This document shows positions 52,210 through 60,905 of a DNA stretch of 64,000 nucleotides, one piece after another. Source of the DNA: CATQHL01 sp965242895 (lineage in GTDB: Bacteria; Actinomycetota; Acidimicrobiia; Acidimicrobiales; CATQHL01). Numbering within the stretch: the stretch's first letter is position 1; every line of letters starts with the position of its first letter. The notes beneath the pieces were generated by a model. That model made no database searches, was not told where the DNA came from, and was given only the letters and a program-made list of their open reading frames with translations. Made by a program: the position numbers and the translations under genes. The stretch covers positions 310,001 through 374,000 of the forward strand of contig OZ251507.1 in the NCBI GenBank assembly GCA_965242895.1. The letters are read 5' to 3'.

Positions 52210-54978
52210 TCAGCCGCAGCCGCTGGTCGCCCCGCAGGTAGAGCAGGCGTAGCACGACCCCACGCGAACCATGCGCGTCCCGCAGGTCATGCAGAACGGC
52301 GAGGCGGCGTCTGCCCGACGCGCCCCCGCCATGCGAGCCGCCGCACCAGCCCCCGCACCATCGGCGTCGGAACGCAGCGGAGGGATGGGGGCGATATCCA
52401 AGCCTTGGCCGGAGGGGGTGGCGGCCTCCTCCACGCCAGGGAGGGTGGGCTGCGCCCCGGAGGTGGAAAAGATGCTCATCGCCGCCCGCTCCTCTTCGCT
52501 CAGATAGATGAGCCCCAGCCTTCTGAACAAGTAGTCGATGAGGCTGGTGGCGATACGAATGTCCGGGTCGTCGGTGATGCCCGCCGGCTCGAAGCGCATT
52601 CCGCAAAAGCCGTTGACGTAGGAACGCAGCGGCACTCCGTACTGAAGGCCGTGGGAGACGGCTATGGCGAAGGCGTCCATTATCCCTGCCAGCGTTGACC
52701 CCTGTTTGGAGACCTTCACAAATATCTCGCCTGGACGCCCGTCGGGATATTCGCCGACGATCACGTACCCCTTGCAATCCGCCACCCGAAATCCGAGAGT
52801 GCGCGAGCGCCGCTCGCGCGGCAGCCTGCGGCGAACCGGCTCGGGCGCCGGAGCGGACGAACCCGCCTCTTCGAGAGAGACGTCAGCCTCTGCGCCCACA
52901 GACGCCGAGAGCGGCTGAACCCACTTGGAGTTATCCCTGTAGACGGCGATGGCCTTCACACCCTGCCGCCAGGCTGAGACGATCAGCTCTTCAATCTCTT
53001 CGACCGTGGTCTGCTCCCCCACGTTGACGGTCTTGGAGATGCCCCCGCTGAGGAACGGCTGCACCGCTGCCATCATCTTCACGTGGCCCTGCGGAGAGAC
53101 GGCGTTCTCTCCTATCGAGCAGGCGAAGACCGCGTGATGCTTCTTCGAGAGATGCGGAGCGTCGAGCACAGATCCGTTCCGCTCCACGTGCTGAGCGATG
53201 GATTCGACCTCTCCAGGGTCGTAGCCCAGGGTGGCCAGAGCCCGCCGGACAGACTGGTTGACAAGCACGAGCGCCCCTCCGCCCGCCAGCGACTTGGACT
53301 TGCACAGCGCAAGGTCGGGCTCGATCCCTGTGGTGTCGCAGTCCATCATGAAACTGATGGTGCCGGTAGGGGCGAGCACTGTCGCCTGGGCGTTTCGCAC
53401 TCCGGTCTGCGAAGCCAGAGAGCAGGCTTCGTTCCAGGACTCCGAAGCGGCAGACATCAAATCGTCAGGGACGAAGTCGGAGTCGATTTCCGAAACCGCC
53501 TGGCGGTGCATGTCCAGAACCTTCAGCACGTGGGGGCGGTTGGCTTCGAAATGCTGGAAAGGCCCCATTCGCGCCGCAATGACCGCCGAAGTCAGGTAGG
53601 CCTCCCCGCACATCACCGCCGTGAGCGCTGCAGCCACTGCCCGCCCCTGCCCGGAGTCGTAGGGAAGACCCATGCTCATCAACAGCGCCCCCAAGTTGGT
53701 GTAGCCCAGCCCTAGCTGCCGATAACCGCTGGCGTTGGCGGCTATGACCTCCGTCGGGTAGTGCGACCGTCCCACAAGTATCTCCTGTGCAGCGAAAAGC
53801 ACCCGAGTTGCGGATCTGAAGGATCGGACGTCGAAATGTCCGTCCTCCTTGAGGAAGCTGAGCAGGTTCAAGCTGGCCAGGTTGCAGGCCGAATCGTCGA
53901 CGTGCAAGTACTCCGAGCACGGATTCGAAGCCGTAATCCGCCCCCCCAGCGGCGTGGTGTGCCAGCGGTTGATGTGCGTGTCGAACTGCACGCCCGGATC
54001 GGCGCAGCGGTGGGCTGCCTCGGCGATCTGACGCAGAAGCCCTGCGGCCGGCAGCGTGGAGAGGACTTCCTTCGTGGTGCGCGCAACTAGACGCCAGTCC
54101 GAACCAGTCAATGCGGCCTGCATGAAGTCGTCGCTGAGTCGAACCGAGTTGTTGGCGTTCTGATACAGGACGGAGGCGTTGTCGGCGCCGTCGAAGCTCA
54201 TGTCGAAGCCCGCCTCGGCCAGCGCTTTGGCCTTGCTCTCCTCGTGCGCCTTGCACCAGATGAACTCCTCGATGTCGGGATGGTCAGCGTCGAGCACCAC
54301 CATCTTGGCCGCCCTGCGCGTGGTGCCGCCGGAACGGATCGCCCCAGCAGAGGAGTCCGCCCCCCTCATGAAACTGACAGGGCCGCTCGGACGCCCTCCC
54401 CCCGAGAGGTGCTCCTGCGAACTGCGGAGGCTGCTCAGGTTGACCCCCGATCCCGATCCTCGCTTGAAGATCATCCCCTCCTCGGCGTACCAGTCGAGGA
54501 TGGATTCCATCGTGTCGTCCACCGACAGGATGAAGCAGGCCGAAGACTGAGGGAGCGTGTTGGGGACTCCGATGTTGAACCAGACCGGCGAGTTGAACGC
54601 CGCTTTCTGATGCAAGAGCAGATAGGTGAGTTCGGCAGAGAAGGTGTCGGCCTCTTCTTCGGAGGCGAAGTAGCCGTCCTCGACTCCCCAGCGCCCGATG
54701 GTGCCCACCACCCGATCGATGACCTGCCGCAGGGAGGACTCCCGTTCCGGGGAGTTCATGCGCCCTCTGAAATACTTCTGGGAAACTATGTTGACGGCGT
54801 TCTGCGACCAGAAGTCCGGGAACTCGACGTCGGGCTGATCGAAAACCGGATCGCCGGTGCCGGCTGCGGTTATCAGGGCTCTCTGGCGCGACCACTCCAC
54901 GGCGTCGTATGGATGAACCCCTGGAATCGTGAAGCAGCGCGTCAGCCCGATGCCCACGCTCTCTGACGTCAACGACAC
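52210..54978 (-). CDS. nrdJ: Vitamin B12-dependent ribonucleotide reductase (class II)
   Basis: Adenosylcobalamin-dependent NDP reductase. The N-terminal region has FTIPGVHPYDAVEWS; the core has FNSPVWFNIGVP, SSACFILSVDDTM, KRGSGSGVNLSSLRSS, NPCSEYLHVDDSACNLASLN (active-site Cys/Glu) and VLAPTGTISFMMDCDTTGIEP. A TSCPD-type domain follows. The C-terminal cysteine pairs are CMTCGTRM and CYACSTCGATSGC. I chose the GTG at 54978 (AAGGA 9 nt upstream); the frame is open to a TTG at 55059. No class I nrdAB in the window and no B12 riboswitch seen upstream. Confidence 0.95.
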   Translation of the reverse strand: MSLTSESVGIGLTRCFTIPGVHPYDAVEWSRQRALITAAGTGDPVFDQPDVEFPDFWSQNAVNIVSQKYFRGRMNSPERESSLRQVIDRVVGTIGRWGVEDGYFASEEEADTFSAELTYLLLHQKAAFNSPVWFNIGVPNTLPQSSACFILSVDDTMESILDWYAEEGMIFKRGSGSGVNLSSLRSSQEHLSGGGRPSGPVSFMRGADSSAGAIRSGGTTRRAAKMVVLDADHPDIEEFIWCKAHEESKAKALAEAGFDMSFDGADNASVLYQNANNSVRLSDDFMQAALTGSDWRLVARTTKEVLSTLPAAGLLRQIAEAAHRCADPGVQFDTHINRWHTTPLGGRITASNPCSEYLHVDDSACNLASLNLLSFLKEDGHFDVRSFRSATRVLFAAQEILVGRSHYPTEVIAANASGYRQLGLGYTNLGALLMSMGLPYDSGQGRAVAAALTAVMCGEAYLTSAVIAARMGPFQHFEANRPHVLKVLDMHRQAVSEIDSDFVPDDLMSAASESWNEACSLASQTGVRNAQATVLAPTGTISFMMDCDTTGIEPDLALCKSKSLAGGGALVLVNQSVRRALATLGYDPGEVESIAQHVERNGSVLDAPHLSKKHHAVFACSIGENAVSPQGHVKMMAAVQPFLSGGISKTVNVGEQTTVEEIEELIVSAWRQGVKAIAVYRDNSKWVQPLSASVGAEADVSLEEAGSSAPAPEPVRRRLPRERRSRTLGFRVADCKGYVIVGEYPDGRPGEIFVKVSKQGSTLAGIMDAFAIAVSHGLQYGVPLRSYVNGFCGMRFEPAGITDDPDIRIATSLIDYLFRRLGLIYLSEEERAAMSIFSTSGAQPTLPGVEEAATPSGQGLDIAPIPPLRSDADGAGAGAAARMAGARRADAASPFCMTCGTRMVRVGSCYACSTCGATSGCG

Positions 54979-55228
54979 GAGCCTGTTTCCTTGTTCAAGT
55001 AGCCTCCCTCGATCGACTGATTCCCCTTGTCCCTTCTTGCCGGTAGACGACGTCCGCAAGGCGACTCAAGCGACATCCACACGGCACTAACGGCACTAAC
55101 GATATTACCCAAGAACGTCCGGGCATTGGGGGGGCATTCCTTATGTCGTTCCCGATATCACCCGATCTCGCACCTGCGAAATTGCGGGCATCTCTGCTAA
55201 CGACGGGATGAGGAGGCAGAATTCCTGC

Positions 55229-55999
55229 ATGGTATCGCTGCAGCGCCTCTGGCCGATTGAAACCAGCGAAGGCAGCCTCGTAGATCACTTAGACGCCTAT
55301 GAGCACGTCGAGCGCCCGCTGCTAGAGGATCGCCCCTGGCTGATCTGCTGCATGGTCGCCTCCGTCGACGGCGCCGTGACCATCGACGGGCGTTCCGGCG
55401 GCATCGGCAGCCCAGCCGACTACGCCGTGCTGACCGCCCTGCGTGCGCGCGCAGACGCCGTCGTGGTCGGCGCAGGAACCCTTCGCAATGAAGACTACGG
55501 ACCGATCCAACTCACCGCCGACGCCCGCCGACGCCGCCTCCGACGAGGGCAAGAAGAACTCCCTCTGTTGGCGGTGGCAAGTTCGCGATGCGACCTCGAC
55601 CCCACCTCGTCGGTCTGGAGAGGGTCTCGCCGCAACCGCCTCTACACGACCTCCTCCGCTGCGCCCGGACGCCTCGATGCGATGCGGGAAGTGGCCGACC
55701 TGCGAGTCGAGGAAACCGGCGACGGGACGTTCGTGAGGCCAGAGACGATCCTCGCCGACCTCGCAAGCGACGGGCTAGAGGTGGTCCTGATCGAGGGGGG
55801 GCCGACCCTCAACGACCACTTCGCCCGCGCCGATCTAGTGGATGAACTCTGCCTTACGCTCTCGCCGCTCCTGGTGGGGGGCAGCGAGAGCATCATCTCT
55901 GGCAGGGAGTTCCCTCGTCCGCTGAAAATGAAGCTGGAAAGCGCTCACACGGCAGAAGGCATGCTCTTCACCAGGTATTTGCGCCTCAGCCGAGGTTAG
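55229..55999 (+). CDS. Pyrimidine reductase family protein (RibD C-domain/DHFR-like)
   Basis: DHFR-like fold of the RibD C-terminal domain family, 256 residues. LICCMVASVDGAVTIDGRSG, VLTALRARADAVVVGAGTLRNEDYGP (nucleotide-binding) and EVVLIEGGPTLNDHFARADLVDELCLTLSPLLVGG. Full RibD needs a deaminase domain, which is absent. Actinobacteria carry such stand-alone proteins of uncertain substrate (NADPH-dependent reductase). ATG at 55229 with AGGAGG 12 nt upstream; an ATG at 55208 is possible. Divergent from nrdJ, convergent with dapE. Confidence 0.85.
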   Translation: MVSLQRLWPIETSEGSLVDHLDAYEHVERPLLEDRPWLICCMVASVDGAVTIDGRSGGIGSPADYAVLTALRARADAVVVGAGTLRNEDYGPIQLTADARRRRLRRGQEELPLLAVASSRCDLDPTSSVWRGSRRNRLYTTSSAAPGRLDAMREVADLRVEETGDGTFVRPETILADLASDGLEVVLIEGGPTLNDHFARADLVDELCLTLSPLLVGGSESIISGREFPRPLKMKLESAHTAEGMLFTRYLRLSRG

Positions 56000-56017
56000 C
56001 AACGCCCCGAGGGGCGC

Positions 56018-56093
56018 CCGTGAGCAGGTCAGCCTCCCGTTAGCAGGTCAGCCAGCCGTGAGCAGATCAGCCTCCCGTTAGCAGATCAGCCAG
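56018..56093. repeat. 38-bp tandem duplication at the dapE 3' end
   Basis: Two 38-bp units (56018-56055, 56056-56093), each itself made of two related halves (GTGAGCAG-TCAGCC and GTTAGCAG-TCAGCC). The downstream copy beyond the stop repeats the last dapE codons and the stop (LTGG-stop), so the end of dapE has been copied. A CGCCC-CGAG-GGGCG hairpin at 56003-56016 next to it may act as the convergent terminator. Confidence 0.88.
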
Positions 56094-57152
56094 GACTCCA
56101 TAGACGCGCTCGAGGGCTCCGACGGAGACGTACTCCCCCGCCGTGTGCGCCAGCTCGCTGTCGCCCGGCCCGAAATTGACCGCAGCAACGCCTCGCTCAG
56201 CAAAGAAGGCTGCGTCCGTCCAGCCCAGTTTGGCGCGCACCCGAGACGTCCCTCCCACCGCTTCAACCAGCGACGCCAGCAAAGGGTGATCCAGTCCGGG
56301 CGGCGCCCCCCGAACGGCTTCCAACACATCCAGTGAGTCCCCCTCCTCCAGACAGACGCCGAGCAGGTCGCGTACGTGCGCTTCGGCTTCCGACGGCGAG
56401 CGGTCGGGGGCGAACCGATGGTTGATCTCCAGCACGGCCTCGTCTGGAACCACGTTGCGCGCCGTCCCGCCAGAGACCGAACTCGCCACCAGCGCCTCGC
56501 GGAACTCGCAGCCGTCGATGACCGGTCGTCTTGCTTCGTAGCGATCCAGCGCCGCAAGCAGGCCAGCCAGCCTGTGAACGGCGTTTCTGCCCATCCAGGG
56601 ACGGGCAGTATGGGCTCGCTCGCCCCGCAAGACCGCCCTCAGGTGCATGGTGCCCTGACAGCCCGCCTCCAAGTCTGCGCCGGAGGGTTCGCCCAGCACC
56701 ACGGCGTCGGCGTCCAGCAAGTCCGAGTCGTAGGCGTCTACTTCCAGCAGACCGCTCCATTCCCGCGCCACCTCCTCCCTGGCATAGAAAACGTAGGACA
56801 CGTCCACGCTCGGTTCGGGAACGTGAGCCCCCAGCGCCAGCATCACCGCCAGACCGCCCTTCATGTCGCAAGCCCCCAGGCCGTATACACGGTCGCCTTC
56901 GATCCTGGCACGCTCGTTGCCGTTCGGCGGCACGGTGTCGAGGTGACCGGCCAGGCCCAGCCGGCGGGGGCGATCGAGGGAAGTGCGCGCCACTACGTTG
57001 TCGCCTACTCGATCGACGACCAGCCAGTCCAAGGGGCGGAACCACTCCTCCACCCAGTCCGCCAGGGCGCCCTCGGAGTGGCTGACCGAAGGTATGTCGA
57101 TCAACTCAGCAGTCAGCCCCAGCAAGTCCACCCGACTGCCGGACGTTTTCAT
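56067..57152 (-). CDS. dapE: Succinyl-diaminopimelate desuccinylase
   Basis: Zinc M20 hydrolase that frees LL-diaminopimelate for lysine and peptidoglycan. 361 residues. Metal and catalytic motifs are GLAGHLDTVPPNG, GLGACDMKGGLAVM, YAREEVARE, VVLGEPSGADLEAGCQGT and NFGPGDSELAHTAGE (last His ligand), with a dimerisation lid domain between. ATG at 57152. Downstream of dapD by about 110 bp, on the same strand. Confidence 0.94.
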   Translation of the reverse strand: MKTSGSRVDLLGLTAELIDIPSVSHSEGALADWVEEWFRPLDWLVVDRVGDNVVARTSLDRPRRLGLAGHLDTVPPNGNERARIEGDRVYGLGACDMKGGLAVMLALGAHVPEPSVDVSYVFYAREEVAREWSGLLEVDAYDSDLLDADAVVLGEPSGADLEAGCQGTMHLRAVLRGERAHTARPWMGRNAVHRLAGLLAALDRYEARRPVIDGCEFREALVASSVSGGTARNVVPDEAVLEINHRFAPDRSPSEAEAHVRDLLGVCLEEGDSLDVLEAVRGAPPGLDHPLLASLVEAVGGTSRVRAKLGWTDAAFFAERGVAAVNFGPGDSELAHTAGEYVSVGALERVYGVLADLLTGG

Positions 57153-57264
57153 GCCCCCGATCCCGGACGCTTCAAGATGCCCATTTCGCAGATCAGATCA
57201 GCAGCGCAGGGCGCCTGACACGCCTCGCCGCTCCGCCGCTTCGCCGCTTCGGCGCAGCGAAGTC

Positions 57265-58134
57265 TCAGGCGGCAGAGCCGTGATCCCGCAGCACCTCATT
57301 CAGACGGGCCTTGTCGTGGCGCTCGCCCGGGGGCAGGCGCTTGACCACCAGAACGCAGGGCATGCCGAAGTCGCCGCCCGGGAACGACCTGCGGCGAGAT
57401 CCGGACACGGCCACGCACCAAGGCGGCACGACGCCGCGGCTCAACTCCCAGCCCGTCTCGGCGTCCATGACAGGCACCGAACCGGTAAGTATGCAGCCTG
57501 CGCCCAGCACCGCCCCTTCGCCCACTCGAGCTCCCTCCGCCACAATGCAGCGGCTGCCGATGAGACATTCATCGCCCACGATCACCGGTACCGCCCCGGG
57601 AGGCTCCAGCACTCCGCCGATACCCACGCCGCCCGACAGGTGCACACCCTCGCCGATCTGAGCGCACGACCCCACCGTAGCCCAGGTGTCCACCATGCTG
57701 TTGGCGCCCACGTAGGCGCCGATGTTCACGTAACTAGGCATCATCACCACCCCCGGGGCTTGGTAGCTGCCCCAGCGGGCGGAGGCGCCCGGAACCACCC
57801 TGACCCCCTTAGTCAAATAGTCCTTCTTGAGGGGAATCCGGTCGGCGAACTCGAAGGGGCCGAGCTCAATAGTGTTCATCGCCGAGACCTTAAAAAGCAG
57901 GCTGATGGCCTTCATCAGCCAGTCGTGGACGACCACCTCGACGTCTTCGTCCCTGTCGCCGCCCCCGCTTAGTTCCGCCACCCTGACCTCTCCGCGGTCG
58001 AGCAGATCGACTGCCGCATGGATCGTCTTCTTGGCATTCTCGTCGCCCTCAGAAAGAAACTCCCTCTGCGACCAGAGCGTTTCGATCTTGAACTTCAAAT
58101 CACTTACCTCGACCATGCCCAGAGAGGCTAACAC
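57265..58134 (-). CDS. dapD: Tetrahydrodipicolinate N-succinyltransferase (DapD)
   Basis: Left-handed beta-helix acyltransferase that succinylates tetrahydrodipicolinate. 289 residues with hexapeptide repeats (PSYVNIGAYVGANSMVDTWATVG, GVGIGGVLEP, VGDECLIGSRCIV, VGEGAVLGAG). The sequence looks like the proteobacterial DapD type rather than the mycobacterial one. GTG at 58134 has GGAG 7 nt upstream; an ATG six codons in (58116) lacks a Shine-Dalgarno sequence. Upstream neighbour is dapC. Confidence 0.94.
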   Translation of the reverse strand: MLASLGMVEVSDLKFKIETLWSQREFLSEGDENAKKTIHAAVDLLDRGEVRVAELSGGGDRDEDVEVVVHDWLMKAISLLFKVSAMNTIELGPFEFADRIPLKKDYLTKGVRVVPGASARWGSYQAPGVVMMPSYVNIGAYVGANSMVDTWATVGSCAQIGEGVHLSGGVGIGGVLEPPGAVPVIVGDECLIGSRCIVAEGARVGEGAVLGAGCILTGSVPVMDAETGWELSRGVVPPWCVAVSGSRRRSFPGGDFGMPCVLVVKRLPPGERHDKARLNEVLRDHGSAA

Positions 58135-58173
58135 TTGCCCGCTCCGCGTCGAAGAACGCAGCGAACGCTGCCG

Positions 58174-59343
58174 TCAAGCCCCCAGACGCTCGAGCGCCAG
58201 TTCGATCCCCGCGTCCTGAGCCACCGCAGCAACGCGGACGTGCCCGCTGCCAGCCTCCCCAAAGAAGTCGCCCGGAGTCACCAGCACCCCAGCCTCCTCC
58301 GCCAAACGGCGGGTCAAGCCCCAGGCGTCGCCCCCCGGAGCGGCCACCCACAGGTAGAAACCCCCGGCAGGCAGAGAGACCCGAAGCCCGAAGCTCTCCA
58401 ACAAGCGCTTCAACAAACCCAGCCTCCTCAGGTAGCGCCCCCTCTGGGCTTCGACATGCGCGTCGTCGCCCCAGGCCGCAGCAGCCGCCGCCTGCACCGG
58501 GCCGGGGACCATCAACCCCAGATGTCTGCGGGCTTCGGACAAGTAGCCCACGAGTTCCTCGTCGCCTGCGTAGAAGCCCACGCGCATACCCGCAAAGTTG
58601 GATCGCTTAGACAGAGAATGAACGGCCAGGACACCCTCGGATCCCTGCTCCAGGATGCTGCGGCCGGACGGAGGCGTCTGCCAAATGAACTCGACGTAGC
58701 ACTCGTCGCTCAAGACAGGAACGCCCCGCTCCCTGCCCCAGGCCGCCGCCGACCGCAGGTCGTCAAGTGCGCCCGTGGGGTTTGAGGGCGAGTTAACCCA
58801 CAGACACAGGGCTCGGCGGGCGTCTTCGGCAGACACCGCCGCGAGATCGAGTCGCCATTCGTCGTTCATCGGGATGGGCAGGCCGCGCAGTCCGGCCAGT
58901 TCTGCACCCATCGCATAGGTGGGATAGGACACAGCCGGATACAGGACGGTGTCGCGATCCGGGAACCTCATCGCAAGCAGGCGGGGCAGCGACCCCACGA
59001 ACTCCTTCATGCCCACGCAAGCCGCTGCGTTCCGTGCTTGCTCGCTCGCCCCGAGCGCCCCGCACACCCCGAAGCGGCGCCGCAGCCAATCGACGGCGGA
59101 AGCCGTCAGTTCCGGGCTTCCCGCCGACTGCGGATAACCGCTAGCTCCCTCGGCTGCTCTCAACCTCTCCAAGGCCGCTTCGGGAGGGGAGTCGGTCGGA
59201 TTGCCTGCGGAGAGATCAACGCACCCGCCAGGCAGGAGGTCGGCCAGGGCGCGTATTTCCTTGAGCTTGTCGTAGGGATACGGCTTGAGCCGAATAGGGG
59301 GCTTGCGTTCCTTCTTGGGTGTCTTGGGTTTCAAGCCGATCAA
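58174..59343 (-). CDS. dapC: N-succinyldiaminopimelate aminotransferase
   Basis: Class I/II PLP aminotransferase that forms N-succinyl-LL-diaminopimelate. 389 residues: CVDLSAGNPTDSPP, WVNSPSNPTGALDDL, LSDECYVEFIW, and the PLP lysine in VHSLSKRSNFAGMRVGF. Specificity is inferred from its place between hflX and dapD-dapE. TTG start at 59343 overlaps the hflX stop as TTGA. The first 20 residues are Lys/Pro-rich (PKTPKKERKPP). Confidence 0.92.
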   Translation of the reverse strand: MIGLKPKTPKKERKPPIRLKPYPYDKLKEIRALADLLPGGCVDLSAGNPTDSPPEAALERLRAAEGASGYPQSAGSPELTASAVDWLRRRFGVCGALGASEQARNAAACVGMKEFVGSLPRLLAMRFPDRDTVLYPAVSYPTYAMGAELAGLRGLPIPMNDEWRLDLAAVSAEDARRALCLWVNSPSNPTGALDDLRSAAAWGRERGVPVLSDECYVEFIWQTPPSGRSILEQGSEGVLAVHSLSKRSNFAGMRVGFYAGDEELVGYLSEARRHLGLMVPGPVQAAAAAAWGDDAHVEAQRGRYLRRLGLLKRLLESFGLRVSLPAGGFYLWVAAPGGDAWGLTRRLAEEAGVLVTPGDFFGEAGSGHVRVAAVAQDAGIELALERLGA

Positions 59344-60872
59344 AAAGAGCGAACCGGGCTGCGCCCGCGGGGGCGCTGCGGCGAAAGCGGCGCTCCCCCC
59401 GACGCAGAGGCTGCCTCTGCCAAGCCCGCCTCCGATGAACCCGCCTCGCTCAACCTCGCACCCTCGGTGGATGGGTGCTCCTGTGGGGCGGCAGAGCCCG
59501 CCTCTGTCGAGGCCGGCTCCGATGATCCCGCCTCGCTCAACGCATCAAAGGAGCGGGAGAACTCTCCGTAGCGGTCCTCGGAGGCTGCGTCTAGGCGAAC
59601 CCTGTAGCGCATGCCTTCCGACGCAGCCGAGGTCGAGAGAACCTGCCCATCGCGATGCAGGCCGGCCATCACGTCGCCCCGCGAGTGGGGAACGAACAAC
59701 TCCACGATCCTGTCCGCCGCCCGAATCCGGTCGGAAATGAGCGCCGCTAGGTGATCAAGTCCTTCCTCCGTCTTGGCCGAGACCGCCGCCGCTGCGGGGT
59801 GCGCCCTCAGCAGACGGTCGGTGCTGCGGGAAGCGTCCGACTTGTTGAACACCAGAATCTCCGGCAAACCGCCCGCACCTATGCGCTCGAGCACCGAACG
59901 GACATCGGCTAGCTGCGTTTCGGGCTCGGCAGCCGACGCATCAACAACGTGAAGAAGAAGGTCGGCCTCACTCACCACTTCCAGAGTGCTCGAGAAGGCT
60001 TCCACCAGTTCGTGCGGAAGCTTGTTCACGAATCCCACCGTGTCCACCAAGAGCATCGGCTCTCCCCCTGGGGGCTCGAATCGGCGGGTGAGGGCGTCGA
60101 GCGTGGCGAACAGGCGGTCTTCTACGTGGGCGTCCGCTCCGCAGAGCGCATTGAGCAGACTGGACTTGCCGGCGTTGGTGTAACCCACTATGGCGACCCT
60201 GGCCAGACCGCTGCGGCGGGCGCTGCGGGTCTGCACGGATCGCTGTCTCCGTATCTCCCGCAACTGAGACTCCAGGCGGGCGATCCGCCGCAGCAGGCGC
60301 CTGCGGTCGACCTCGAGTCGAGTCTCCCCCGGGCCTCTGGTTCCGATCCCTCCGGCCTGCTGGCTGAGTTGATAGCCCGACCCTCTCAGCCTGGGAAGCC
60401 TGTGACGCAGTTGCGCAAGCTCCACCTGAACCCTGCCCGGAACGCTGGCGGCGTTCTGAGCAAAGATGTCGAGAATCACGGTGGTGCGGTCTATGGCCGT
60501 TCTGCCCAGGATGCGTTCTAGGTTGTACTGCTGAGCAGGCGTCAGCTCCTCGTCGAACACCACAGTGTCTGCGTCGCATTCCTCGGAGATATCGCGGAGT
60601 TCCTCAGCCTTTCCGCTTCCGATGAAAGTTGAAGGGTCTATGCGATCCCTGCGCTGGATCACCCTCCTTACCGGATCGGCGCCCGCCGTGTCGACGAGGC
60701 GAGCCAGTTCGTCTAAGGAGTAGTCGACTTCCGATCGCACCTCCGGGGGGACGACCACGCCAACGAGCACGATCCTCTCCCTGAAGGTGCGCTCGATGAA
60801 CCCGGCGCCGTCGGTGCCGAACTCGCCCAGCGCACCCCTGTGCGTTCGGGATTGAGGGCTTCCCCTGCTCAA
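59340..60872 (-). CDS. hflX: Ribosome-associated GTPase HflX
   Basis: GTPase that splits stalled ribosomes. The N-terminal HflX domain covers about 30-200 (VVFDEELTPAQQYNLERIL, DRTTVILDIFAQNA, GPGETRLEVDRR). The G domain has VGYTNAGKSSLLNALCG, LLVDTVGFVNKLPHELVEAF and LVFNKSD. The last 75 residues are a repetitive Ser/Glu/Ala/Gly tail (SEAGSSEPASTEAGS, LSEAGSSEAGLAEAAS) not found in typical HflX. TTG start at 60872, 33 bp after dapF, with a weak Shine-Dalgarno sequence. Confidence 0.94.
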   Translation of the reverse strand: MSRGSPQSRTHRGALGEFGTDGAGFIERTFRERIVLVGVVVPPEVRSEVDYSLDELARLVDTAGADPVRRVIQRRDRIDPSTFIGSGKAEELRDISEECDADTVVFDEELTPAQQYNLERILGRTAIDRTTVILDIFAQNAASVPGRVQVELAQLRHRLPRLRGSGYQLSQQAGGIGTRGPGETRLEVDRRRLLRRIARLESQLREIRRQRSVQTRSARRSGLARVAIVGYTNAGKSSLLNALCGADAHVEDRLFATLDALTRRFEPPGGEPMLLVDTVGFVNKLPHELVEAFSSTLEVVSEADLLLHVVDASAAEPETQLADVRSVLERIGAGGLPEILVFNKSDASRSTDRLLRAHPAAAAVSAKTEEGLDHLAALISDRIRAADRIVELFVPHSRGDVMAGLHRDGQVLSTSAASEGMRYRVRLDAASEDRYGEFSRSFDALSEAGSSEPASTEAGSAAPQEHPSTEGARLSEAGSSEAGLAEAASASGGAPLSPQRPRGRSPVRSF

Positions 60873-60905
60873 CCCGTCATTCCGAAGCCGTCACTCCGCA
60901 ACCCG

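Noticed and set aside
54979..55228. Cobalamin riboswitch upstream of nrdJ
   Set aside because: No B12-box (GCCACTG-like) core or matching stems found; only a 9-bp duplication (GGCACTAAC at 55083-55100).
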